Program-made: the position numbers and the translations under genes
The notes under the pieces: model-generated
Databases searched by the model: none
What the model was told of the DNA's origin: nothing
What the model saw: the letters and a program-made list of their open reading frames with translations, nothing else
NCBI GenBank assembly: GCA_963720765.1
Contig: CAVRGS010000001.1
Coordinates: forward strand, 186,001 to 250,000
Source: DASUAS01 sp963720765
GTDB taxonomy: Bacteria; Actinomycetota; Acidimicrobiia; IMCC26256; DASPTH01
Direction: 5' to 3'
DNA: 64,000 bases
Shown: positions 1 to 8,959 of the stretch, in pieces
How the letters are laid out: each line of letters opens with the position of its first letter
Numbering within the stretch: the stretch's first letter is position 1

Positions 1-1658
1 ACGTGAAGATCAACATCATCGACACGCCCGGCCACGCCGACTTCGGCGGCGAGGTCGAGCGGGGCCTCACGATGGTCGACGGCGTGCTGCTCCTCGTCGA
101 CGCCAGCGAAGGCCCGCTGCCCCAGACCCGGTTCGTGCTGCGCAAGACGCTCGAGGCGCGCCTGCCGGTGATCCTCGTGGTGAACAAGGTCGACCGCAGC
201 GACGCGCGCGTGGCGGAGGTGGTGCACGAGGTGGAGGAGCTGTTCCTCGACCTCGACGCCGACGAGCACCAGATCGACTTCCCGATCGTCTACTGCAACG
301 CACGCGACGGGCGGGCGTCGCTCGACGGCGACGACCCCGATCTCGTCGACGCGGTCGACGGAGGCGCCGACGGCCTCAAGCCGCTGTTCGAGGTCCTCCT
401 CGACCACATCCCCGCGCCGGAGTACGACGAGGACCACCCGTTCCAGGCCCTGGTCACCAACCTCGACGCGTCGCCGTACGTCGGCCGCATCGCGCTCTGC
501 CGGGTGCGCCACGGGTCCCTGCGCAAGGGGCAGCCGGTGGAGTGGTGCAAGGCCGACGGCACCAGCGAGACCGTCCGCATCACGGAGCTCTACGTCACCG
601 AGGCGCTCGAACGGATCGACGCCGACGAGGTCGGTCCGGGCGAGATCATGGCGATCGCCGGTCTCCCTGACGTCACCATCGGCGAGACCCTCACCGATCC
701 GGACGACCCGCGCCCGCTGCCCGTCACCCACGTCGACGACCCGAGCCTGTCGATGACCATCGGCATCAACACCTCGCCCCTGTCGGGGCAGGACGGCGAC
801 AAGCTCACCGCCCGCCAGGTGAAGTCGCGCCTCGACGCCGAGCTGGTCGGCAACGTGTCGCTGCGCGTGCTCAACACCGATCGTCCCGACGCATGGGAGG
901 TGCAGGGCCGCGGCGAGCTCCAGCTCGCGGTGCTGGTCGAGATGATGCGCCGCGAGGGATTCGAGCTCACCGTGGGCAAGCCCGAGGTCGTCACCCGCGA
1001 GGTGAACGGCAAGATCCACGAGCCGGTGGAGCACGTGACCATCGACGTGCCCGAGGACTACCTGGGCGTCGTCACCCAGCTGCTCGCGCTGCGCAAGGGG
1101 CGCATGGAGCAGATGGTCAACCACGGCACCGGTTGGGTGCGCATGGAGTACCTCGTACCGGCTCGGGGGCTCATCGGCTTCCGTACCGAGTTCATGACCG
1201 AGACGCGCGGCACCGGGATGCTCCACCACGTGTTCGACCGGTACGAGCCGTGGCACGGTGCGCTGCGCACACGCCCCACGGGCTCACTCGTGGCCGACCG
1301 TCGCGGGATGACCAACACGTTTGCGTTGATGAACCTCCAGGAACGCGGCCAGATGCTCGTGGGACCGGGCGTCGAGGTCTACGAGGGCATGATCGTGGGG
1401 GAGAACGCCCGCTCCGACGAGATGGACGTGAACATCATCAAGGAGAAGAAGCTCACCAACATGCGGGCGTCGGGCTCCGACAACACCGAGCGTCTGGTGC
1501 CGCCGCGGCCGATGTCGCTCGAGCAGGCACTCGAGTTCATCGCCGACGACGAGTGCGTCGAGGTCACGCCCCACAACGTGCGGCTGCGCAAGGTCGTCCT
1601 CGACCAGCAGACCCGTGGTCGCGCCCGTTCGAACGCCAAGCACGCCGAACGCGGCTGA
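1..1658 (+). CDS. typA: GTP-binding protein TypA/BipA, 5' end cut by window edge
   Basis: Translational GTPase of the TypA/BipA family, which binds ribosomes and acts in ribosome assembly and stress adaptation. The visible 551 residues begin just before the G3 motif DTPGH (about residues 7-11), with G4 NKVD at about 61-64. The P-loop and roughly 60-70 N-terminal residues therefore lie outside the window. EF-G-like domains follow, and the BipA-specific C-terminal domain ends in a basic tail (RGRARSNAKHAERG). Full-length family members are about 610 residues, which matches. The apparent GTG at base 3 is internal and is not the real start. The downstream gene ctaA is on the same strand, 92 bases away, with its own promoter. 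Confidence 0.95.
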   Translation, partial: VKINIIDTPGHADFGGEVERGLTMVDGVLLLVDASEGPLPQTRFVLRKTLEARLPVILVVNKVDRSDARVAEVVHEVEELFLDLDADEHQIDFPIVYCNARDGRASLDGDDPDLVDAVDGGADGLKPLFEVLLDHIPAPEYDEDHPFQALVTNLDASPYVGRIALCRVRHGSLRKGQPVEWCKADGTSETVRITELYVTEALERIDADEVGPGEIMAIAGLPDVTIGETLTDPDDPRPLPVTHVDDPSLSMTIGINTSPLSGQDGDKLTARQVKSRLDAELVGNVSLRVLNTDRPDAWEVQGRGELQLAVLVEMMRREGFELTVGKPEVVTREVNGKIHEPVEHVTIDVPEDYLGVVTQLLALRKGRMEQMVNHGTGWVRMEYLVPARGLIGFRTEFMTETRGTGMLHHVFDRYEPWHGALRTRPTGSLVADRRGMTNTFALMNLQERGQMLVGPGVEVYEGMIVGENARSDEMDVNIIKEKKLTNMRASGSDNTERLVPPRPMSLEQALEFIADDECVEVTPHNVRLRKVVLDQQTRGRARSNAKHAERG

Positions 1659-1737
1659 CGGCGACGGGTCGCCGCCGATGTCGGCGCCCATGCTCCGTCA
1701 GGGTGGGCCCGCATCGGCCGATCGGTGAGACCGTCGG

Positions 1738-1743
1738 TACCAT
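1738..1743 (+). promoter_or_regulatory. -10 element of ctaA, probable leaderless promoter
   Basis: TACCAT lies exactly 7 bases before the ATG of ctaA, and no Shine-Dalgarno sequence lies between. This is the spacing seen at many other starts in the window. Confidence 0.55.
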
Positions 1744-1750
1744 CGCTCTC

Positions 1751-2695
1751 ATGCGAGTGCCGCACCTGAGCCCGCTCGCGTACCGCCGGATCACGATCGT
1801 GGCCGCGGTGCTGCTGGCGATCATCATCGTCACCGGAGCGGCGGTGCGTCTGACCAGTTCGGGCCTCGGGTGTCCCGTCGGCGTGAGCTGTCCCAAGAGC
1901 CAGCTCCAGGCGCACGGGGCATCCAGCGAACACGCGACGATCGAGCACCTCAACCGGCTCTTCACCGGCCTCGTGTCGGTCGCGGTGATCCTCGCGGTCC
2001 TCGGCAGCCTCGTGCGCACCCCCCGTCGCCGTGACCTCGTGTGGTTGTCGTGGGGGCTCGTCGCGGGTGTGTTCGTGCAGGCGGTGCTGGGCCAGCTGAC
2101 CGTCGCGTTCGATCTGAAGCCGGGCTTCGTGATGGCGCACTTCCTCGTGTCGATCCTCCTGCTGAGCGACGCGTTGGTGCTGGTGCGACGGTCCGGCCAA
2201 CCCGACGGGCCCGCGCACGCAGTCGTCTCGCGTCGCATCCTCGTGCTCGGACGCGTGCTGGTCGGACTCGCCACGCTCGTCCTCGTGGCCGGCACCGTGG
2301 TGACCGGCGCCGGTCCCCACAGCGGTGGCGGCAAGCACGACAACGTGGCGCGCCTCGACATCAAGATCGAGACCGCCGCGCGCGTCCACAGCGGCATCGT
2401 GTGGGTCTTCCTCGCCGCGGTGCTCGTGATGGTGTGGCTCGTCCGGCGCGACCGGGCGCCGCGTGGCATCCACCAGCGCGTGACCGTGCTGCTCGTGCTG
2501 CTGGTCGCGCAGGGGGCGCTCGGCTACATCCAGTACTTCGACGACATCCCGGCGCTGCTCGTCGGCATCCACGTCGCGGGCGCCGCCGCGGTCTGGAGCG
2601 CGACGCTGCTGCTCCTGCTCGCCATGCACGAGCACGAACCGGTCGGCGACGGCGTGGTCTCACCCGCCGACACCACACTGCTTGCACCTGCCTGA
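1751..2695 (+). CDS. ctaA: heme A synthase (COX15/CtaA family)
   Basis: Integral membrane enzyme that oxidises heme O to heme A for aa3-type cytochrome oxidase. The 314 residues contain about eight membrane segments. Conserved histidines sit in EHLNR (about residues 65-69), MAHFL, HSGIVWVF and GIHVAGA, which are the heme-ligand positions of this family. A CPVGVSCP cysteine pair follows the first membrane segment, as in CtaA proteins. The ATG at 1751 is chosen because the TACCAT promoter lies 7 bases upstream and the hydrophobic helix begins shortly after; the frame stays open further upstream but that part does not resemble the family. The partner enzyme, ctaB, lies 9 kb downstream on the other strand. 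Confidence 0.92.
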   Translation: MRVPHLSPLAYRRITIVAAVLLAIIIVTGAAVRLTSSGLGCPVGVSCPKSQLQAHGASSEHATIEHLNRLFTGLVSVAVILAVLGSLVRTPRRRDLVWLSWGLVAGVFVQAVLGQLTVAFDLKPGFVMAHFLVSILLLSDALVLVRRSGQPDGPAHAVVSRRILVLGRVLVGLATLVLVAGTVVTGAGPHSGGGKHDNVARLDIKIETAARVHSGIVWVFLAAVLVMVWLVRRDRAPRGIHQRVTVLLVLLVAQGALGYIQYFDDIPALLVGIHVAGAAAVWSATLLLLLAMHEHEPVGDGVVSPADTTLLAPA

Positions 2696-2716
2696 TCCGG
2701 CGGCGAAGCTGGACCG

Positions 2717-3190
2717 GTGTCGTCACCTTTTCGCTTCGATCGGTCGTGGCACTTCGCCGTCGCACCAGCCGAGCTCTGGACGACGCTCTCCCACACCGAT
2801 CGGTACCGCGAGTGGTGGCCGTGGCTGCGGACCTTCGCAGCTGATGGTGACGATGCGTTGGCCACCGGTCGCAGCGCGAAGGTGGTGATCCAGGCACCGT
2901 TGCCGTACCAGTTGCACTGCAGCGTCCACGTCGACGACGCAGTGCGCGACGAGCGCCTGGTCACCACGGTCGACGGCGACCTGCAGGGCCCGGCCCGGCT
3001 GGAGCTGCGCCCCGTCGACGGCGGCACCGAAGCGCGGCTGGCGTGGGAGCTCGACCTGAAGGCGCCGCTCCTGCGGACGCTCGCCATGGTGGGTCGACCG
3101 GCGATGGCCTGGGCGCACGACCGGATCGTCGAGCGGGGCCTCGTGCAGTTCGAGGGTCACGCCCTCGGCGAGCGCGACCGGTTGGGCTGA
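2717..3190 (+). CDS. SRPBCC (START-like) family protein
   Basis: A 157-residue protein with the look of the SRPBCC/polyketide-cyclase fold. The N-terminal stretch FRFDRSWHFAVAPAELW and the following WWPW segment are typical of this superfamily, which forms a deep hydrophobic ligand cavity. The ligand cannot be told from sequence. GTG start at 2717, with GAAGCT six bases upstream, a weak version of the promoter pattern seen elsewhere. Its stop lies 15 bases from that of the convergent desaturase gene. Confidence 0.75.
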   Translation: MSSPFRFDRSWHFAVAPAELWTTLSHTDRYREWWPWLRTFAADGDDALATGRSAKVVIQAPLPYQLHCSVHVDDAVRDERLVTTVDGDLQGPARLELRPVDGGTEARLAWELDLKAPLLRTLAMVGRPAMAWAHDRIVERGLVQFEGHALGERDRLG

Positions 3191-3205
3191 GACGCTCCGA
3201 TCGGG

Positions 3206-4111
3206 TCAGACCGGGGCGGGGCGCGGGGCGAGGCGCGACTTCATGCGCTTGGCGACGTTGCCGACCTTCTCGACGTGCTTCACGAGGCGTTCGCGTGCGA
3301 CCTCGGCCGCGGACTTCAGGTTCTGCAGCTGCTCGACCCGCCAGTGCTTGAACACGACGGGCACGAGGATCTGGTCGTGGTGCGACGCGAAGTCGTAGAC
3401 ACCGGCTTCGGCGACCACGCGCGCGTGGGTCTTGAAGTCTTCGATGCCCGCGCCGGGCATCTCGAACGAGCGCACCTGCCGGTCGATCGCGGCGACCATG
3501 CCCGACGGGTCGATCTCGAGTGCCGCCGACACGAGGTCGCGGTAGAAGAGGTGGTGCAGGTTCTCGTCGGCCGCGACGCGGCTCATGATCGCGGCACCCT
3601 CGGGGTCGTTGAGCAACTTCCCGGTGTTGCGGTGCGAGATGCGGGTGGCGAGCTCCTGGAGCGCGACGTAGACGATGCCGTCGGCGATGGTGTCGGGGTT
3701 GGGGACCTGCCCCATCGACACCTGACGCATGCGCGCACGTTCGAGCGCGCGCATGTCGACGGAGCGCGTCACCGCGAGGTAGTCGCGGATCACGATCGCG
3801 TGGCGGCCCTCTTCGGCCGTCCAGCGTCGGTTCCACTCGCCCCACACGTCTTCGTTGCCGAACTTGCCGTTGATCTGGCGGTAGTAGTGCGGAAGGTTGT
3901 CCTCGGTGAGGATGTTGAGGAACAAGGCGCTGCGGGCACCGTCGCACAACTTCATGGTGTCGGGATCCCACACCTCGTCGGCGGCGTAGTCGCGCCCTCG
4001 GCTCCACGGCACCATCTCGTGCGGGAACCATTCCTTGGCCGTGCTCATGTGACGCTCGTACAGCTGGACCGCGGTGGGTTCCAGTTCGGCCATCAGCTGC
4101 GCGTCATCCAC
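3206..4111 (-). CDS. acyl-ACP desaturase, ferritin-like di-iron
   Basis: Soluble di-iron desaturase of the FA_desaturase_2 family, which puts a double bond into acyl-ACP or related acyl chains. Both iron-binding signatures are present: EEGRH in the first half and DENLHH in the second, each an E-x-x-H ligand set, plus an upstream Glu in LTEDNLPHYY. Length is about 301 residues. The frame is open to 4264, with ATG choices at 4150 and beyond. I prefer the GTG at 4111 (VDDAQLMAEL) because TACCCT lies exactly 7 bases upstream, as at other leaderless starts. It is divergent from the exonuclease gene. Confidence 0.85.
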   Translation of the reverse strand: MDDAQLMAELEPTAVQLYERHMSTAKEWFPHEMVPWSRGRDYAADEVWDPDTMKLCDGARSALFLNILTEDNLPHYYRQINGKFGNEDVWGEWNRRWTAEEGRHAIVIRDYLAVTRSVDMRALERARMRQVSMGQVPNPDTIADGIVYVALQELATRISHRNTGKLLNDPEGAAIMSRVAADENLHHLFYRDLVSAALEIDPSGMVAAIDRQVRSFEMPGAGIEDFKTHARVVAEAGVYDFASHHDQILVPVVFKHWRVEQLQNLKSAAEVARERLVKHVEKVGNVAKRMKSRLAPRPAPV

Positions 4112-4118
4112 AGGGTCG

Positions 4119-4124
4119 AGGGTA
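4119..4124 (-). promoter_or_regulatory. -10 element of the desaturase gene
   Basis: On the minus strand TACCCT is followed by a 7-base spacer and then GTG. The fit to the window-wide pattern decides the start of the desaturase gene. Confidence 0.5.
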
Positions 4125-4201
4125 CTCCGCCTACGTGTCGGTAGGGACATCATGTCCGGGCCGTGTCCTGGGGTGCCTCTCAGGTGTGCGAGGCTCGTCG
4201 G

Positions 4202-5097
4202 ATGGCAGCTCCCGCCCTCCAGGTGCATCTGGTCGACGGCACCTATGAGCTGTTTCGTCATCACTTCGGTGCTCCTTCACACCTGGATCCCGACGGCATC
4301 GAGGTGGCGGCCGCTCGGGGTGTGCTCGGCACCGTCCTGATGATGCTGGAGCAGGGTGCCACCCACGTGGGCGTGGCCACCGACCACGTGATCGAGTCGT
4401 TCCGCAACGACCTCTATCCGGGCTACAAGACGAGCGAGGGGATGCCGCCCGAGTTGCTGGCCCAGTTCACGCTCCTGGAAGACGGCCTGCGCGCCCTCGG
4501 CGTCACGGTGTGGCCGATGGTCGACCAGGAGGCCGACGACGGCCTGGCCGCCGCGGCCCGCGTCGCTCGAGACGACGACCGCGTGGGCCGCGTGTTCATC
4601 TGCACCGTCGACAAGGACCTCGGTCAATGCGTCGAGGATCCGAAGGTGGTGCAGCTCGACCGGCGCAAGGGCGGCCAGCTCATCGACGAAGCCGCCGTGC
4701 GCGAGCACTTCGGCGTCGGCCCGCGTTCCATTCCCGACTACCTCGCGCTGGTCGGCGACAGCGCCGACGGCTTCCCCGGGCTCCCGGGATGGGGCGCGAA
4801 GTCGACTGCCGCGGTCCTCGCGCGGTACGAGCACCTCGACGCCATCCCCGACGACGCGCGCGACTGGACGGTCGAGGTGCGGGGCGCGGCGAAGCTGGCG
4901 GCGACGCTCGCGGCGCGCGCGACGACGCGGCGCTGTTCCTCGATCTCGCCACCTTGCGCGTCGACGCCGCGGTGGGCACGGTCGACGACTGGGAGTGGAC
5001 CGGCGCCGGGCCCGAGCTCGCGGCGTTGGCCGCTCGCCTCGGCGCCGAGCACCTCGTCGCCCGGTGCGCGCGACTCGCCGCGACGCGGTTCGGATGA
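4202..5097 (+). CDS. 5'-3' exonuclease (PolA N-domain/FEN-like), apparent frameshift near 4915
   Basis: Flap-nuclease-type 5'-3' exonuclease, similar to the N-terminal domain of DNA polymerase I. Visible parts include the N-terminal VHLVDGTYELFRHHF, the acidic pocket in QEADDGLAA and TVDKDLGQCV, and the helix-hairpin-helix region GLPGWGAKSTAAVL. The frame breaks in a GCGCGCGC run at about 4911-4922. Removing two bases there restores the conserved continuation (AARDDAALFLDLATLRVD) to the stop at 5097, giving about 297 residues, the usual length. A 2-base sequence error is the likely explanation. The ATG at 4202 is preferred over upstream starts. The stop overlaps the next gene's start (ATGA). 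Confidence 0.85.
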
Positions 5098-5966
5098 ATT
5101 CGCCGACCGAGTCGATCGAGCCGATCGAGCCGATCGAGCTGGCCGTCGGGCCGTATCGGTACTCGGCGCTCGCGTCGGGGCCGACCGACGGTGACGTCGT
5201 GCTGTTGTTGCACGGCTTCCCCGAGACGTCGTACGAGTGGCGCGCGCAGCTCGCGGCACTGGGTGCGGCGGGCTACCGCGCGGTCGCCCCCGACCAGCGG
5301 GGCTACGCGGTGGGCGCTCGCCCCGCGGCGCTCGAGGAGTACACGGTCGACCGGCTCGTCGACGACGTGCTGGGGTTCGCCGACACGCTCGGCGCCGCGC
5401 GCTTCCACCTCGTCGGGCACGACTGGGGAGGCTTCGTCGCCTGGTACACCGGCGCGCGCGACGGAGCGAGCCGCCGGCCCCGGCTGCGCACCCTCACGGT
5501 CGTGTCCACCCCGCATCCGGTGCCGTTCCGCGCCGCCATGGACAGCGGGGGAGACCAGCGCGAGCGGTCGAGCTACATGGAGTGGTTCCGCAGCGACGGG
5601 GCGGAAGCGGGATGGCTCGCCGACGACGGCGCGCTCCTGACCGCCGCGTACGCCGAGCACCCGGCGGACGCGCGCGACGAGTACCGCCGCGTGTTCACCG
5701 CCGACGGCGGCGCCGCACTCACCGGTGGACTGAACTGGTACCGCGCCAACACGTTCCAGCCGCCGGAGGGACCCATCACCGCGCCCACGCTCTACGTGTG
5801 GTCGACCGACGACGTCGCGCTCGGGCGCGAGGCCGCCGAGGGCACCGCCGCGGAGGTGAGCGGGCCGTATCGATTCGTGGTGCTCGAGGGTGTGAGCCAC
5901 TGGGTGCCGGAGGTCGCGCCCGACGCGTTGAACGCCCTGCTGCTGGAGCACCTCGCGGGCACTTGA
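5094..5966 (+). CDS. alpha/beta hydrolase, epoxide-hydrolase-like
   Basis: About 290 residues with the alpha/beta-hydrolase core. Visible are the oxyanion segment LLLHGFPETSYEWR, the nucleophile elbow GHDWGG (Asp nucleophile, as in epoxide hydrolases and haloalkane dehalogenases) and the late GVSHWVPE histidine. The Asp nucleophile suggests epoxide hydrolase or dehalogenase chemistry rather than a serine esterase. The start ATG overlaps the stop of the exonuclease gene (ATGA), so translation is probably coupled. Three copies of a 9-base repeat near 5110-5140 encode an EPI repeat at the variable N-terminus. Confidence 0.85.
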   Translation: MNSPTESIEPIEPIELAVGPYRYSALASGPTDGDVVLLLHGFPETSYEWRAQLAALGAAGYRAVAPDQRGYAVGARPAALEEYTVDRLVDDVLGFADTLGAARFHLVGHDWGGFVAWYTGARDGASRRPRLRTLTVVSTPHPVPFRAAMDSGGDQRERSSYMEWFRSDGAEAGWLADDGALLTAAYAEHPADARDEYRRVFTADGGAALTGGLNWYRANTFQPPEGPITAPTLYVWSTDDVALGREAAEGTAAEVSGPYRFVVLEGVSHWVPEVAPDALNALLLEHLAGT

Positions 5967-6027
5967 ACGGGTGGGCCCGACCGGCACTCGCCGGGTGAGC
6001 ATCCCGATGAGTGTCACACCCCCGTCG

Positions 6028-6033
6028 TAGCGT
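6028..6033 (+). promoter_or_regulatory. -10 element of rmuC
   Basis: TAGCGT lies exactly 7 bases before the GTG at 6041. An AGGG directly before the start codon is too close for a normal ribosome site. Confidence 0.5.
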
Positions 6034-6040
6034 CTCAGGG

Positions 6041-7175
6041 GTGGAATTCGTGGTTGCGCTGCTTGCGGTCGTCGTGGTCGGGCTCCTCGCGGTGCTCGTC
6101 CTCGTGGCGCGCGCCGACGTGCGCACCGCGCGCCGGGCGCCGGCGCCGTCGCCGATCCCGCAGGAACTGCCGGTCGAACAGCTGATGCGCATGCAGCACG
6201 AGATGCTGGCCTCCGAGCGGCGCCGGGGCACCGAGGAGCTGCGCGGCACCCAGAGCGCGATCGGCCAGCAGGTCAGCGCGATGCGCGAGGAACTGGCGCG
6301 GCTCAACCGCCTGGTCGAGGACACCGAGCGCGACCGGCGCGAGCACGTGGGCGAGCTCACCAGCCAGCTCCAGGCCGCAGGGCGCCAGACGCAGGTCCTG
6401 GCCGAGACCACGCAGTCGTTGCGCGAGGCGCTGTCGAGCACCACTGCGCGGCGGCCAGTGGGGCGAGCGCATGGCCGAAGACGTGTTGCGTCTCGCCGGC
6501 TTCGTCGACGGCATCAACTACCGGCGACACCAGCCGCTCGCCGGGTCGGGCGGCATCCCCGACTACACGTTCCTGCTCCCGCAGGGTCTCAGCCTGCACA
6601 TGGACGTGAAGTTCCCGCTCAACAACTACCTGCGCGTCATCGACGCCACGTCCGACGTCGAGCGCGAGCACGCACGCAAGGAGTTCCTGAAGGACGTGCG
6701 GCTCCGGTTGCGCGAGGTCACACGGCGGGAATACGTCGACCCCGCCGGCGGCACCGTCGACTGCGTGCTGCTGTTCATCCCCAACGAGCAGGTCTACGGG
6801 TACATCCAGGAACAGGACCGCTCGATCCTCGACGACGCGCTGCGCGCCAAGGTGGTGTTCTGCTCGCCGCTCACGCTGTTCGCGGTGCTGGCGGTGATCC
6901 GCCAGGCGGTCGACAACTTCCGGTTGAGCCTCACGTCGCACGAGATCCTCGAGCGTCTGCAGGGGTTCGAGAAGCAGTGGGACCGCTTCGTCGAGCAGAT
7001 GGACAAGGTGGGTCGCAACCTCAAGACCGCTTCGAACGCGTTCGAGGAGCTCGAAGGCACTCGGCGCCGCGGCGTCGAGCGTGAGCTCGAACGGATCGAC
7101 ACCCTCCGTCGCGACCAGGACCCGCAGCAGGATCCGGGCCAACCGGGCGTGCTGCCGTTCGCGTTGGACGCGTGA
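6041..7175 (+). CDS. rmuC: DNA recombination protein RmuC, apparent 1-base frameshift near 6450
   Basis: RmuC family protein, thought to limit DNA inversions and rearrangements. An N-terminal membrane anchor (VEFVVALLAVVVVGLL) precedes a Glu/Arg-rich coiled coil to about residue 135. The nuclease-like core then follows (MAEDVLRLAGF, IPDYTFLLPQG, MDVKFPLNNYLR, VVFCSPLTLFAVL). The N-terminal half and the core are in different frames. Dropping one base in the GCGCGGCGG run at about 6449-6453 joins them through the family motif RGQWGERMAEDVLRLAGF. The corrected length is about 377 residues. GTG start chosen from the promoter spacing. Confidence 0.88.
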
Positions 7176-7196
7176 CACCGGGCCGACGCCACCGCC

Positions 7197-7202
7197 TAGA
7201 AT
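7197..7202 (+). promoter_or_regulatory. -10 element of fxsA
   Basis: TAGAAT lies 9 bases before the GTG at 7212, just after the end of rmuC; no ribosome site is seen. Confidence 0.45.
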
Positions 7203-7211
7203 TTTGGTGCT

Positions 7212-7667
7212 GTGTTCGTCGTCATCCTCCTCCTGGTGCTGTGGCCGCTGGTGGAGATCGCGGTCTTCCTCCAGGTGGTCGCGTGGATCGGGGTGCTGAA
7301 CACCCTCGCCCTGATGCTCGCGATCTCGCTGTGCGGTGCATGGTTGGTCAAGCGCCAGGGCATCGGCACCCTCGCCCGGATGCGGGCCGAGCTCGACGAC
7401 GGCCGCATCCCGACCGGCCCGATGACCGACGGTGGTCTGCTGGCCGCGGCCGGGTTCCTGCTGCTCGTCCCCGGCTTCGTCACCGATGTGTTCGGGCTCG
7501 CGCTGCTGGTACCTCCCGTGCGCGGTGGCGTGCGTCGCCGGTTGGCTCGTCGCTTCACCGTGCGCACCGCCCGGGTCCGACGCGCCTCCGGGTACCTCGA
7601 CGTCGACGAGGCGCAGTCGCCTCCGCAGCCTCCGGACCACTGGGACCCGCCCGAGTTGATGCCCTGA
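7212..7667 (+). CDS. fxsA: FxsA family membrane protein
   Basis: A 151-residue FxsA-type protein: four hydrophobic segments with the family's central VKRQGIGTLARMRAEL linker and the GFLLLVPGFVTDVFGLALL segment. E. coli FxsA is linked to phage T7 exclusion, but the general function is not settled. The tail is Pro- and Asp-rich and cytoplasmic-looking. Its TGA abuts the stop of the convergent gene, so the two stops together read TGATCA. Confidence 0.85.
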   Translation: MFVVILLLVLWPLVEIAVFLQVVAWIGVLNTLALMLAISLCGAWLVKRQGIGTLARMRAELDDGRIPTGPMTDGGLLAAAGFLLLVPGFVTDVFGLALLVPPVRGGVRRRLARRFTVRTARVRRASGYLDVDEAQSPPQPPDHWDPPELMP

Positions 7668-8461
7668 TCAGCTGAGGCGCAGGAGCTCCGGTGCCACGGG
7701 GCAGTCGACCCGGCGGGCCAGGTGCTCGGGGCGCACGAGGCCGGTCGGTCCCGCGATGCGATCGGCGACCTGCACGTCGAGCAGCTCGAGCCCGTGGTCC
7801 TCGGGATCCCCGAGCGTGCGGACCATCGCATCGAACAGCCGGGTGGGCAGCACCCGACCGACCCCGGCGACGAACCACATCACGACGCCGGGCGCGCGAG
7901 CGCCGCGACGCTCTCGGCGGTGCCCTCGGTGACCAGGAGCCGTTCGGGCCCCGCGCCGACCACCTCGAGGAGCAGGTGCGACGGCTCCAGCGCGACGGCT
8001 TCCACGAGATCGACGGGTCGTGCACTGGCGTCGCTGCGTGCCAGGCGGCCCCGCCAACGCTCGTCACCTGCGCGTGGGCGGTCGTCGCGCACGGCGAGCA
8101 CCTCGAGGTCGGGTCGCAGCGCCAGCGCCTCGCCGGTGACCGCGGGCCACCCGAGGACCGCGATCGGGTGATCAGCGGGGAACGGGAGCACGCTCGACAG
8201 CCGGTCGGCGGTGTGGTCGTCGCGGATCAGTGCCTCGGCGTCCCACGCGGCTTCCGACGGCTCGGGACCGCCGAGCACCCGGGCGCACAGCCACCACAGC
8301 GGCGCGCGGTCCGGATGGTGGTGGAGCAGCCGGCGACAGGTGACCACGAGCGCCGCCGGGTCGTCGTCGAACTCGCCGAGGCAGTCGGCGGCCTCGGCGA
8401 CGAGGAGCCGGTCGTCGCCGCCGTGCCGAGCGATGGCCCGGAGTCGTTCGAACGGCTGCAC
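7668..8461 (-). CDS. conserved protein of unknown function, apparent frameshift near 7890
   Basis: I do not recognise a family. The protein starts VQPFERLRAIARHGGDD and has alternating alpha/beta segments (HPIAVLGWPAV, LEVLAVRDDRP, HLLLEVVGAGPERLLVTEG, GVVMWFVAGVGRVLP) that look like a Rossmann-type fold. The last 70 residues are in another frame. Adding one base in the CCGGGC run at about 7886-7895 joins the two parts through LARPGVVMWF and gives about 264 residues. The start is a GTG at 8461, just downstream of the SCP2-like gene, so the two are probably co-transcribed. Confidence 0.6.
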
Positions 8462-8471
8462 GCCGCCCAAC

Positions 8472-8873
8472 CTACCGGGCGTCGGGAGCCGTGGTACCCA
8501 CACGGACCGGGGCCAGCGCACGTTCGAGCGCGACGAGGAGCTCGGCGTGGGCCGTCAGCAGCTCCGGACGCCCGCGCACCTTGAGCCCACCCCGGGCGAA
8601 CGCGTCCTGCGCCCGGAGCGCGCCCTCGTGCAGCGCCCACACGGTGGCGACGTCGGTGACGAGCACGACGTCGGCGAGGGTCGCACCCGGGCCCGCGACC
8701 AGGCCGGTGACGCGGGCGCCGTCGGGAGCGAAGGACACCTGGTACCCCGTGTCGCCGTCGGCACGGTGCACGAGGGTCTCGACCACGAGGGGCGGGTCGG
8801 TCCCGAGGTCGTCGGCGGCGCGCGCGGCCGCATCCAACCGGGCGATCCAGGCATCGGACAGGAACTCGACCAC
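8472..8873 (-). CDS. SCP2 sterol-binding domain-like protein
   Basis: A 133-residue protein resembling the SCP2 lipid-binding fold. It starts VEFLSDAWIARLDAAA, with strands carrying the YQVSFAPDG pattern, and ends with a helix around GGLKVRGRPELLTAHAELL, where SCP2 domains close their hydrophobic tunnel. Ligand unknown. GTG start at 8873 with TAGCAT 8 bases upstream. The next gene on the same strand begins 10 bases after the stop. Confidence 0.7.
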   Translation of the reverse strand: MVEFLSDAWIARLDAAARAADDLGTDPPLVVETLVHRADGDTGYQVSFAPDGARVTGLVAGPGATLADVVLVTDVATVWALHEGALRAQDAFARGGLKVRGRPELLTAHAELLVALERALAPVRVGTTAPDAR

Positions 8874-8881
8874 GGGCGCGG

Positions 8882-8887
8882 ATGCTA
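8882..8887 (-). promoter_or_regulatory. -10 element of the SCP2-like gene
   Basis: Minus-strand TAGCAT, 8 bases before the GTG. Together with the plus-strand TAGGCT at 8945 it forms a compact divergent promoter region. Confidence 0.45.
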
Positions 8888-8944
8888 CCGAGGGGTGACG
8901 GTCATCCCGTCGGCGTGGAGTCTGCCCTCGCGCACCGGCCTCGC

Positions 8945-8950
8945 TAGGCT
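8945..8950 (+). promoter_or_regulatory. -10 element of the ABC transporter operon
   Basis: TAGGCT, 9 bases before the GTG at 8960, with no ribosome site between. Confidence 0.5.
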
Positions 8951-8959
8951 CCCGCCCCG

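Noticed and set aside
5108..5140. Three copies of a 9-base repeat
   Set aside because: It only encodes EPI repeats in the variable N-terminus of the hydrolase; too short and local to be a functional repeat array.
4911..6453. Programmed ribosomal frameshifting in the exonuclease and rmuC
   Set aside because: No slippery heptamer or downstream pseudoknot is seen, the shifts vary in size and direction, and the families are not known for it. Simple indel errors explain all cases.
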